A DNA stretch of 64,000 nucleotides from Pandoraea nosoerga. Its GTDB lineage: Bacteria > Pseudomonadota > Gammaproteobacteria > Burkholderiales > Burkholderiaceae. Position 1 is the stretch's first letter. Every line of letters starts with the position of its first letter. The DNA lies in NCBI RefSeq assembly GCF_902459585.1, contig NZ_CABPSC010000001.1, positions 496,001-560,000 of the forward strand. Reading direction: 5' to 3'. The position numbers and the translations under genes are program-made. Below the pieces are notes generated by a model. That model was not told the origin of the DNA. It was given only the letters and a program-made list of their open reading frames with translations, and searched no databases. Positions 54,965-62,186 of the stretch are shown here, one piece after another.

Positions 54965-55360
54965 TCAGGCATCCTTCATCATGAACACTTCGATGCCCAC
55001 CGAGTGGCAATCGGGATAAACGTCGGGTTTCTCGGTCGACACGCCCACTGCACGCACGCGCGGATGCGCCAGCAGCGCACGCGCGACGTCGTCGCAAAGG
55101 GTCTCCTGCAAATGAATATGGCCCTGCCCCACCCGCCTGGCGATCGTGAGGCGCATGAAGTCGTAATCGACGACTTCCTCGAGCTTGTCCGCCACCGGCG
55201 TGCTCTCGGCGAGCGGCACGAACAACTGGACGTTGATCAGCACGCGCTGCTCGCCACGCTTCTCGTGATCGTGCACGCCGATGTTGATGAACACTTCATA
55301 GTCGCGCAGGAACATGCGACGGCAGTCCATCAGGCGAGGGTGGGAAAGAGCGCTATGCAT
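54965..55360 (-). CDS. folB: Dihydroneopterin aldolase
   Basis: 131 residues; the E. coli enzyme has 122. Cleaves dihydroneopterin in folate synthesis. Typical motifs: [38 protein letters not shown] with the catalytic Tyr, and [42 protein letters not shown], where Lys of EKPD is catalytic. About 15 N-terminal residues precede the fold; a Met at 16 is an alternative start. Twenty bases downstream of the SDR gene and just before ttcA, it forms part of a three-gene unit. Confidence 0.95.
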   Translation of the reverse strand: MHSALSHPRLMDCRRMFLRDYEVFINIGVHDHEKRGEQRVLINVQLFVPLAESTPVADKLEEVVDYDFMRLTIARRVGQGHIHLQETLCDDVARALLAHPRVRAVGVSTEKPDVYPDCHSVGIEVFMMKDA

Positions 55361-55381
55361 TTTGAAAACTCGTAATGACTA

Positions 55382-56224
55382 TCAACGAGACCGGTCGGCG
55401 TCGGCCGGCTCGGTCAGAAATTTCACGTCGCGCGGTGAGCTCGCGAGGTGTTGCCCGCCGTCGACGTACAGTACCGTGCCGGTGACGGCCGGAGCATCGG
55501 CCAGATACGCCACGGCCTGCGCGATGTCCTCGGGCGTGGACGAGGCGCCCAGCGGCGTGCAGGCATGCGCCGCCGCGAAGCCGGCCGGCGTCTGGTCCAC
55601 GGAGAGCAGCGTCACGCCAGGCGCGACGCCGACCACTCGAAGCCTCGGCGCGAAAGCCTGCGCGAGCAATGTCGTCGCCGCGTCGAGCGCCGCCTTCGAC
55701 AGTGTGTACGACAGGTAGTCCGGATTCGGATTCGCCAGCTTCTGGTCGAGCAGGTTGACGACGACGCCGCGCCCGGCATCGCCCAGCGCCTCGTGCATTT
55801 CGCGCGCGAGCACCAGCGGCGCGCCGGCGTTCACCCGCATATGGCGCTCGAGCGCCTCGTAGCCGAAGTCCTGCGCACAGTCGTACTCGAATCGCGACGC
55901 GTTATTCACCAGGCACCCCGGTACGCCGAGCGACGCGGCGCAACGCCCGACCAGCCCGGCCGTCGCCGCCTCGTCGGCGAGCGACGCCTGCAGCGCTACC
56001 GCCTGACGGCCGAGCGCCTCGATGGCAGCGACCGTCTCGAGCGCTTCGTCGTGCGAGCGTTCGTAGTGAACGGCGACGTCCCAGCCCTGCGCCGCGAGCC
56101 GCAACGCAATGGCCCGGCCGATGCGGCGCGCCCCGCCGGTCACGAGCGCCACACGCGGCACGTCGGACGTGCGGGTGAGCTCGCTTGCGGCAGGCGTGGA
56201 GCGTGGCGTCGATGCAACGGTCAT
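55382..56224 (-). CDS. SDR oxidoreductase, FolM/pteridine reductase-like
   Basis: 280 residues from the ATG at 56224. Classical short-chain dehydrogenase: cofactor motif TGGARRIGRAIALRLA, NNAS, and the catalytic YTLSK (Tyr-x-x-x-Lys). The Arg in TGGARRIG, HYERSHDEAL and the PGVTLLSVDQT region are reminiscent of FolM/PTR1-type dihydromonapterin or dihydrofolate reductases, and the position right before folB supports a pterin substrate. About 24 N-terminal residues outside the fold. Divergent from the methyltransferase gene; the shared spacer has phased A-tracts. Confidence 0.88.
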   Translation of the reverse strand: MTVASTPRSTPAASELTRTSDVPRVALVTGGARRIGRAIALRLAAQGWDVAVHYERSHDEALETVAAIEALGRQAVALQASLADEAATAGLVGRCAASLGVPGCLVNNASRFEYDCAQDFGYEALERHMRVNAGAPLVLAREMHEALGDAGRGVVVNLLDQKLANPNPDYLSYTLSKAALDAATTLLAQAFAPRLRVVGVAPGVTLLSVDQTPAGFAAAHACTPLGASSTPEDIAQAVAYLADAPAVTGTVLYVDGGQHLASSPRDVKFLTEPADADRSR

Positions 56225-56393
56225 GCGGCGAATTCCTGTCAATTCCTGTCAATGGGCGGGTCAGCGGATGGGCCTGAAACGATCCCGGTGCGGCCGGGGC
56301 ACGGGACGGTGTGCGGCCCGCACGCCCCGCTCGCTGGCAAACGGGCGTTCGGGGCGCTTCGGGTTCGGACCATCCGCCCGCCCCGACCGGCGG

Positions 56394-56448
56394 AAAACTG
56401 GTGAAAATGACTGAAAATCGGAGGAAATCACCAAAAAATCCACCGAAA
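56394..56448. promoter_or_regulatory. Six phased A-tracts (curved DNA)
   Basis: A-runs of 3-6 bases centred near 56395.5, 56405.5, 56415.5, 56426, 56435.5 and 56447, about 10.3 bp apart. Such phasing gives a static bend. It lies 55-110 bp upstream of the methyltransferase -10 element. Confidence 0.65.
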
Positions 56449-56502
56449 TCGGTCACCGCAGAGGCATCGTCATGGCCAGCAGCCAGTCTGCACCGACTCC
56501 GT

Positions 56503-56508
56503 TACAAT
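56503..56508 (+). promoter_or_regulatory. -10 element of a leaderless methyltransferase mRNA
   Basis: TACAAT ends six bases before the ATG at 56515, so transcription would begin at or next to the start codon. No Shine-Dalgarno sequence is present. The -35 is poor. Confidence 0.5.
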
Positions 56509-56514
56509 GCCCGC

Positions 56515-57738
56515 ATGAATCAGGCCGCACCGAAACCCCATAGTTTACCCGTTCCGGAGCCGGACGCGCTCGAACACTCGCGCCGCCTCACGGCGCACCT
56601 TGCCGACGCCATCCGCGACGCCGGCGGCTGGCTCCCGTTCGATCGCTTCATGGAGCTGGCGCTTTATGCGCCGGGCCTCGGCTACTACGCCGCGGGCGCC
56701 GCCAAGTTCGGCCGTCTGGCCGCCGACGGCAGCGACTTCGTCACCGCACCGGAGCTCACGCCTTTCTTCGCGCGCACGCTTGCACGCCAGGTCAGCGAGA
56801 TCTTCGAGCAGACGGGCGATGCAAAGGTGCTCGAATTCGGCGCGGGATCCGGGCGGCTCGCCGCGGACCTGCTCCTTGCGCTCGAAGCCGAAGGGGCGCC
56901 TTGCGAGCGTTACTCGATCATGGAACTCTCTGGCGAATTGCGTGCGCGCCAGCGCGACACGATCGCCCGTGTGGCCCCGCATCTGCTCGATCGCGTGAGC
57001 TGGCTCGATCAGTTGCCTGACGCCTTTCACGGCGTCATGCTCGGCAACGAAGTCCTCGACGCCATGCCCGTGCGCCTGTGGGCGCGCCGCGCCCCGGCCA
57101 ACGGCCAGGACGGCCGACCGGTCTGGTTCGAGCGCGGCGTGGTCTGCACGCCCGACGGTTTCGCCTGGGAAGAACGGCGGTACGACGGCGCATTGCCCGA
57201 GGCACTCGCGCCGCTCGCGGCGCTGCCCCCGGCTCAGGAATATCTGACCGAAACGCATGAAGCTGCCGCGGCCTTCGTGCGCAGCGTCGCGCCGCTGCTC
57301 GCGCGCGGCGTGCTGCTACTCGTCGACTACGGCTTTCCGGCGCGCGAGTACTATCATCCGCAGCGCGCACAGGGCACGCTGATGTGCCACTACCGTCATC
57401 ACGCGCACGACGACCCGTTTTACTATCCGGGCCTGCAGGACATCACGGCGCACGTTGAATTTTCCGGCATCGCCGACGCCGGCGTACAAGCCGGGCTCGA
57501 TCTGCTCGGCTTCACGTCGCAGGCGCGCTTCCTGATGAACGCCGGTATCGTCGAGTTGATGAGCGCGCTCGATCCGAGCGATCCCAAGACGTATCTGCCG
57601 GCAGCGGCCGCCGCGCAGAAGCTGCTGTCGGAAGCCGAAATGGGCGAGCTCTTCAAGGTCATCGCGTTCGGGCGCGGCATGGATGAATGGGCCGGACTGA
57701 TCGGCTTCGCCACGGGCGAGCGCAGTCACGCCCTCTGA
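56515..57738 (+). CDS. Class I SAM-dependent methyltransferase (NDUFAF7/MidA-like)
   Basis: 407 residues. COG1565-type methyltransferase: GGWLPFDRFMELALYAPGLGYYAAGAAKFGRLAADGSDFVTAPELTPFFARTLARQV, then the SAM site VLEFGAGSGRLAADLL, and LGNEVLDAMPVRLW and LLVDYGFPAREYYHPQRAQGTLMCHYRHHAHDDPFYYPGLQDITAHVEF. Eukaryotic NDUFAF7 methylates an Arg of complex I subunit NDUFS2; bacterial members probably do the same to NuoD-like proteins. The likely promoter suggests a leaderless mRNA. DUF2905 follows 49 bases downstream. Confidence 0.92.
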   Translation: MNQAAPKPHSLPVPEPDALEHSRRLTAHLADAIRDAGGWLPFDRFMELALYAPGLGYYAAGAAKFGRLAADGSDFVTAPELTPFFARTLARQVSEIFEQTGDAKVLEFGAGSGRLAADLLLALEAEGAPCERYSIMELSGELRARQRDTIARVAPHLLDRVSWLDQLPDAFHGVMLGNEVLDAMPVRLWARRAPANGQDGRPVWFERGVVCTPDGFAWEERRYDGALPEALAPLAALPPAQEYLTETHEAAAAFVRSVAPLLARGVLLLVDYGFPAREYYHPQRAQGTLMCHYRHHAHDDPFYYPGLQDITAHVEFSGIADAGVQAGLDLLGFTSQARFLMNAGIVELMSALDPSDPKTYLPAAAAAQKLLSEAEMGELFKVIAFGRGMDEWAGLIGFATGERSHAL

Positions 57739-57787
57739 CGTCCACCACGCCCGCGCCTTCCCTCCTTCTCATCGAGAGGCCTCGCCG

Positions 57788-57982
57788 ATGTTTCGCTGGA
57801 TGTTCACGATCTTCTTCGCGATATGCGTCCTGTCGGCAGCCTCGCCCTGGCTCGCGAAGATCGGCATCGGCCGTCTGCCCGGCGATGTGCGCATCCGCTG
57901 GCGCGGACGTGAGGTGGTATTCCCGTTCGCCTCGACCGTCCTGCTTTCGCTCGTTTTCAATTTGCTGATCCGCGTCCTGTAA
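57788..57982 (+). CDS. DUF2905 small membrane protein
   Basis: 64 residues. Two hydrophobic helices (WMFTIFFAICVLSAASPWLAKIG and FPFASTVLLSLVFNLLIRVL) joined by GIGRLPGDVRIRWRGREVVF, which is the DUF2905 signature. Short inner-membrane protein of unknown function. It lies 49 bases after the methyltransferase gene, with GAGAGG as ribosome site, and probably shares its mRNA. Confidence 0.88.
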   Translation: MFRWMFTIFFAICVLSAASPWLAKIGIGRLPGDVRIRWRGREVVFPFASTVLLSLVFNLLIRVL

Positions 57983-58097
57983 CGCAGCGCATCGATCCGC
58001 AACAACCGTTGCAACGCGCCCCCCACCGCTCCGCCGCCCCCGCAGCCCCCCCGCCGCACTTCGGCGGGCGGTGCATGTTCCGCCCCCTCCTGCCAAC

Positions 58098-58135
58098 GAC
58101 CCCACCGCACCGCGCTTTCACGTCCCGGTGGGGTC
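58098..58135 (+). terminator. Hairpin after the DUF2905 gene
   Basis: GACCCCACC (58098-58106) pairs perfectly with GGTGGGGTC (58127-58135), 20-base loop, no T-run. Possible transcript end. Confidence 0.4.
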
Positions 58136-58186
58136 CTCTCGCCCTACGGGCCCCGCTCCGCTAGGGTTAACGACCATTTGATCATA

Positions 58187-58212
58187 TGTTGCAAAAAAAT
58201 TACCATGCAACA
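58187..58212. promoter_or_regulatory. Inverted repeat TGTTGCA-N12-TGCAACA upstream of gltI
   Basis: Perfect 7-bp arms in an AT-rich stretch that ends 40 bases before the gltI start. Possible operator; outer CATTTG/CAAATG hexamers extend the symmetry loosely. Confidence 0.45.
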
Positions 58213-58252
58213 AATGATTCATATCGACGTGAGACCATTTCAGGAGCAGGAC

Positions 58253-59155
58253 ATGATCAAGATGCGATGGACCGGGGTAATGCTGGGCGTGGCGATGAGT
58301 GTCGCGGCGGGGGCCGCAACGGCGCAGCCCGCATCGGAAACGCTGCAGAAGATCGAGAGCAGCGGGGTCATCTCGATCGGCCATCGCGAGTCGTCGATTC
58401 CGTTCTCGTACTACGACAACAACCACAACGTCATCGGTTACTCGCAGGACCTTTGCAACAAGATCGTCGACAGCGTGAAGACGCGTCTGAAGAAGCCCGA
58501 TCTGCAGGTGCGCTTCATTCCCGTGACGTCGCAAAACCGTATTGCGCTCGTGCAGAACGGTACGGTCGACATCGAATGCGGCGTGACGACGAACCTGAAG
58601 GCGCGTCAGGCGCAGGTCAATTTCTCGAATACGTTCTTCATCGCCGGCACCCGCCTGCTCGTGAACAAGAACTCGGGCATCAAGGACTTCCCGGATCTGG
58701 CCGGCAAGCCCGTGGTGACCAACGCGGGCACGACGTCGGAGCGCATTCTGAACAAGATGAACAACGACAAGAAGATGAACATGAGCGTCATCTCGGGCAA
58801 GGACTACGGCGAGTCGTTCACCATGCTCCAGGGCGGTCGCGTCCAGGCTTTCATGATGGACGACGTGTTGCTCGCCGGCGCGCGCACCATGGGCCGCACC
58901 CCGGACGACTGGATCGTGACGGGCACGCCGCAATCGTTCGAGGCATATGGCTTCATGATGAAACACGGCGACACCGAGTTCAAAAAGCTCGTCGACGACA
59001 CGCTCGCCGGCGTGATGAAGAGCGGTGAAATCAATGCGATGTACAAGAAGTGGTTCGAATCGCCGGTGCCGCCGAAGCACATCAACTTCAACTTCCCGAT
59101 GAGCGATCAGCTCAAGCAGCTCTACGCGAACCCGAACGACAAGGCGTTCGAGTAA
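58253..59155 (+). CDS. gltI: Glutamate/aspartate ABC transporter substrate-binding protein
   Basis: 300 residues from the ATG at 58253 (AGGAG site). Signal peptide ends at ATA-QPASE. The mature part opens TLQKIESSGVISIGHRESSIPFSYYDNNHNVIGYSQDLCNKIVDSVK, closely like E. coli GltI, and has NGTVDIECGVTTNLKARQAQVNFSNTFF and the type 3 solute-binding fold to the end. It delivers glutamate or aspartate to a membrane permease. The usual gltJ, gltK and gltL genes are absent: the next gene is convergent cca. It is therefore an orphan that must use a permease encoded elsewhere. Confidence 0.93.
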   Translation: MIKMRWTGVMLGVAMSVAAGAATAQPASETLQKIESSGVISIGHRESSIPFSYYDNNHNVIGYSQDLCNKIVDSVKTRLKKPDLQVRFIPVTSQNRIALVQNGTVDIECGVTTNLKARQAQVNFSNTFFIAGTRLLVNKNSGIKDFPDLAGKPVVTNAGTTSERILNKMNNDKKMNMSVISGKDYGESFTMLQGGRVQAFMMDDVLLAGARTMGRTPDDWIVTGTPQSFEAYGFMMKHGDTEFKKLVDDTLAGVMKSGEINAMYKKWFESPVPPKHINFNFPMSDQLKQLYANPNDKAFE

Positions 59156-59197
59156 TTTCGGCGTTCGCACGACGCCGTTCCCACGCCGGCCGCCCGG

Positions 59198-59218
59198 GCG
59201 CAGCGAGAACCGCTGCGC
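59198..59218. terminator. Hairpin between convergent gltI and cca
   Basis: GCGCAGCG-AGAAC-CGCTGCGC, perfect 8-bp stem, no T-tract. Lies 43 bases after gltI and 10 bases after cca on the other strand. Confidence 0.5.
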
Positions 59219-59228
59219 GCCACGGCGT

Positions 59229-60479
59229 TCAGGCGGCGGGGTCCTTGAACCCGGCCGCCTCGAGCGCAGCAATGCGCGCGGCCTGCACGGCGTCACGGAT
59301 CTTCGCCGGCTGATCGGCGTACTGGCGCGCCACGGCGCCGGCATCGATGCTCCGCGCGGCCTCGAGCGCCGCCATGAGGCGTTCCCGCTGCGGATAGGGC
59401 GCCGTGGCGAAGTCCCCCCCCCGCCCCCGCGCATCCGCTTCGCATGCCTGCAGGATCTCCACGAAACGCTCGGGCTTGCGCAGCGCGTCGCAACGCTCCA
59501 GCAGACGCACCAGTGCCGACGCGCCGAACTTCTCGCTCGCGTGGATGTTGCCGTGCTCGCGCGCCACGACCTGCGCCAGTTCGCGACACTCGACGGGCAC
59601 GCGAAGACGTGCGCACAACGGCCCGAGCAGGCCCACGCTGCGCCCCTCGTGCCCGACGTGGCGCGGCAGCACGTCCTCCGGTGTGGTGCCCTTGCCGAGA
59701 TCGTGCGTGAGCGCCGCAAACCGCACCGGCAGCGAATAGCCCTGCCGCGCCGCGTAGTCGAGCACCATCATGACGTGAACGCCCGTATCGACTTCCGGAT
59801 GGTAGTCGGCGCGCTGCGGCACGCCCCACAGGCGATCGATCTCCGGCAGGATGCGCACGAGCGCGCCCGCATCGCGCAACACATCGAACATGCGCGACGG
59901 ACGATGCTCCATCAACCCGCGTGCGATCTCCTGCCAGACGCGCTCGGCCACCAGCGCGTCGACCTCGCCGTTGGCCGTCATCTCCCGCATGAGCGAGAGC
60001 GTCTCCGGCGCGACGCAGAACGCCGTGAAACGCGCGGCAAAGCGCGCGCAGCGCAGAATCCGCACCGGATCTTCCGCAAACGCCGGCCCGACGTGGCGAA
60101 ACAACCCCGCCTCCAGGTCGCGCTTGCCGCCGTAGGGATCGATCAGCTCTTCGGACAGGCTGTCGTCGGGCAGAACTTCGCGCGCCATGGCGTTGATCGT
60201 GAAGTCGCGCCGCACGAGGTCCTCCTCCAGCGTGACCTCGGGCGCGAAGTAGAACGAGAAGCCATGGTAGCCGCGCGCGGTCTTGCGCTCGGTACGGGCG
60301 AGCGCGTACTCGGCGCGCGTGGTGGGATGAAGAAACACCGGAAAGTCGCGGCCTACCGGCTTGAAGCCGCGCCGCACCATCTCTTCGGGCGTGGCGCCCA
60401 CGACGACGTAGTCGCGATCCTTGACGGGCAGGCCCAGCATGGCGTCGCGAATGGCGCCGCCGACCGCGTAAATCTTCAT
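59229..60479 (-). CDS. cca: CCA-adding tRNA nucleotidyltransferase
   Basis: 416 residues from the ATG at 60479, which overlaps the GST stop (ATGA). Adds or repairs the CCA end of tRNAs. Class II pattern: VGGAIRDAMLG, DRDYVVVG with the metal-binding Asp pair, RRDFTINAMA, DPVRILRCARFAARF; an HD phosphohydrolase domain follows (VHVMMVLDYAA, ALTHDLGKG), which gives 2',3'-cyclic phosphatase or phosphatase activity in the E. coli-type enzyme. The last 80 residues are helical. The only tRNA gene in the window already encodes its CCA, so the role here would be repair. Confidence 0.97.
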   Translation of the reverse strand: MKIYAVGGAIRDAMLGLPVKDRDYVVVGATPEEMVRRGFKPVGRDFPVFLHPTTRAEYALARTERKTARGYHGFSFYFAPEVTLEEDLVRRDFTINAMAREVLPDDSLSEELIDPYGGKRDLEAGLFRHVGPAFAEDPVRILRCARFAARFTAFCVAPETLSLMREMTANGEVDALVAERVWQEIARGLMEHRPSRMFDVLRDAGALVRILPEIDRLWGVPQRADYHPEVDTGVHVMMVLDYAARQGYSLPVRFAALTHDLGKGTTPEDVLPRHVGHEGRSVGLLGPLCARLRVPVECRELAQVVAREHGNIHASEKFGASALVRLLERCDALRKPERFVEILQACEADARGRGGDFATAPYPQRERLMAALEAARSIDAGAVARQYADQPAKIRDAVQAARIAALEAAGFKDPAA

Positions 60480-61120
60480 GGATGCACGTCGTAGTAAGCG
60501 ATGCTGTGGGTCTCGCCCCGCGCCGCCGCCACCCACGCCTGCACGGCCGGCACTTCGCGAATGCGATCGGCGTATGCCTGCGCGCGGGCCGACAGCGCCG
60601 GCTCGAAGGTCGCGAAGCGCATGACCACGGGGGCGTAGAACGCGTCGGCAATCGTAAAGTCGCCGAACAGGAACGGACCCTCGTAGCGCGCAAGACAGTC
60701 TTCCCAGACCGCCTCGATGCGACGGACGTCGGCCAGCACCTCGGGGGTGGCGCCCGCGCCGGGCCAATGCGCCGCGACGTTCATCCACATATTGGTGCGC
60801 AGCGCCGTGAAACCGCTGTGCATCTCGGCGCAAATGCTGCGCGCATGCGCGCGCGCCTCGCGCGACTTCGGCCACAGCGGCAGATGCGGATAGCTCTCCG
60901 CGAGGTATTCGCAGATTGCGAGCGAGTCCCACACCGTGATGCCGTTGTCGACGAGGCACGGCACCTTGCCGGTAGGCGAATAGCGCAGGATCTGCTCGCG
61001 CGTATCGGGCTGCGCGAGCCACACGTTGCATTCTTCGAACGCGATGCCGAAGTGCTTGAGCAGCACCCACGGGCGCATCGACCAGGAGGAGTATTTCTTG
61101 TTCGCGACGATCAGTTGCAT
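60476..61120 (-). CDS. Glutathione S-transferase (GstA/zeta-like)
   Basis: 214 residues from the ATG at 61120 (AAGGA site). Thioredoxin-fold domain MQLIVANKKYSSWSMRPWVLLKHFGIAFEECNVWL, with TGKVPCLVDNG (cis-Pro) and WDSLAICEYLAE for glutathione binding; the C-terminal helical domain has FGDFTIADAFYAPVVMRF. The SSWSMRPW opening is characteristic of a subgroup common in proteobacteria. Stop overlaps cca start, so the two are coupled. Confidence 0.92.
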   Translation of the reverse strand: MQLIVANKKYSSWSMRPWVLLKHFGIAFEECNVWLAQPDTREQILRYSPTGKVPCLVDNGITVWDSLAICEYLAESYPHLPLWPKSREARAHARSICAEMHSGFTALRTNMWMNVAAHWPGAGATPEVLADVRRIEAVWEDCLARYEGPFLFGDFTIADAFYAPVVMRFATFEPALSARAQAYADRIREVPAVQAWVAAARGETHSIAYYDVHP

Positions 61121-61184
61121 GAGAGTCTTCCTTGCGCGCGCCTCGTTCATGCGGGCGCGCTCGATTGAAATGACGCCGGGGCGT

Positions 61185-62135
61185 TCAGCGTCCCGCGAGA
61201 CGCCGGTACGCCGACAGCCGGCGCTCCCAGCTATCGCCGTCGAGATAGTCGACGGCGATTTCCAGCCCGTTCGGCGTGAGGCCGAGCTCGGGCGCAAGCG
61301 GGCCGCTCATCACGTTGTCGACGCGCATCGAGTCGAGATTGTCGCGCGTGATGATCGGGTCCCCCGGCAGCTTCTCGAAAAGCGCGGCCTGCAGGCGAGC
61401 GGCGCCGTCGGGCAACGGCACGATCGGCCGCTCGCATCCGCACACCGCCCCGGCAAAGCGCACGATGGCCTCCAGCGTGTAGACGGCTGGCCCGCCCAGT
61501 TCGTAAGTCTTGCCGAGCGTGGCGTCGTTCTCGAGTGCACTGGCAAACGCCTGCGCCACGTCGATCACGTAAATCGGCTGGAAGCGCGCGCTCGCACAGG
61601 CGAGCGGCACAATCGGCAGGCGACGCTGGAGCTTCGCGAACGTATTCAGGAAGCTGTCGCCGGGGCCGAACACCACCGACGGACGGAAGATCGTCGCCGG
61701 GATGCCCGTCTCGCGAATGGCCGCCTCGCCGTCGCCCTTCGAGCGCTGATACATGCTCGGGCCGTGGGGGTCGGCGCCCAGCGCGCTCATGTGAAGGATT
61801 CGGTCGATGCCGCGATTGCTGCATGCCTGCGCGATCTTGCGCGGCAACTCCACGTGGGCTTTCGCGAACGCCTGGCCGTATGGCGTGCCGCGATCGCCGT
61901 GCAGCACGCCGACGAGATTGATGACGGCATCGCAGCCGGCAATCACGCGCTCGAGCGCACGCGGATCGTGGACATCGCACTCGATGAGCTCCACGCCCGG
62001 CAGCACACCGAGCGCCTTGGCGGCCTCGGCGCGCCGCGTCGGCACGCGAACGACGTGCCCCATCGTCACGAGCCGGGCTACCAGGTGGCCGCCGATAAAA
62101 CCGGTGCCACCGACGACACAAACGTTATAGCGCAT
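61185..62135 (-). CDS. NDUFA9-like atypical SDR (complex I-associated type)
   Basis: 316 residues. Extended/atypical SDR: NVCVVGGTGFIGGHLVARLVTMGHVVRVPTRR, then CDAVINLVGVLH and RILHMSALGADPHGPSMYQRSKGDGEAAIRETGIPATIFRPSVVFGPGDSFLNTFAKL, the pattern of the complex I NDUFA9 family. In bacteria it may act as a quinone- or NADPH-linked assembly factor or as an ordinary epimerase. It lies 64 bases upstream of the GST gene on the same strand and 51 bases downstream of slt, so these four genes may be one transcript. Confidence 0.88.
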   Translation of the reverse strand: MRYNVCVVGGTGFIGGHLVARLVTMGHVVRVPTRRAEAAKALGVLPGVELIECDVHDPRALERVIAGCDAVINLVGVLHGDRGTPYGQAFAKAHVELPRKIAQACSNRGIDRILHMSALGADPHGPSMYQRSKGDGEAAIRETGIPATIFRPSVVFGPGDSFLNTFAKLQRRLPIVPLACASARFQPIYVIDVAQAFASALENDATLGKTYELGGPAVYTLEAIVRFAGAVCGCERPIVPLPDGAARLQAALFEKLPGDPIITRDNLDSMRVDNVMSGPLAPELGLTPNGLEIAVDYLDGDSWERRLSAYRRLAGR

Positions 62136-62186
62136 GCGTCACCTCCGCATCAGGACCGTGGGTTCGCGGCTCGCGGGCCTTGCCCG

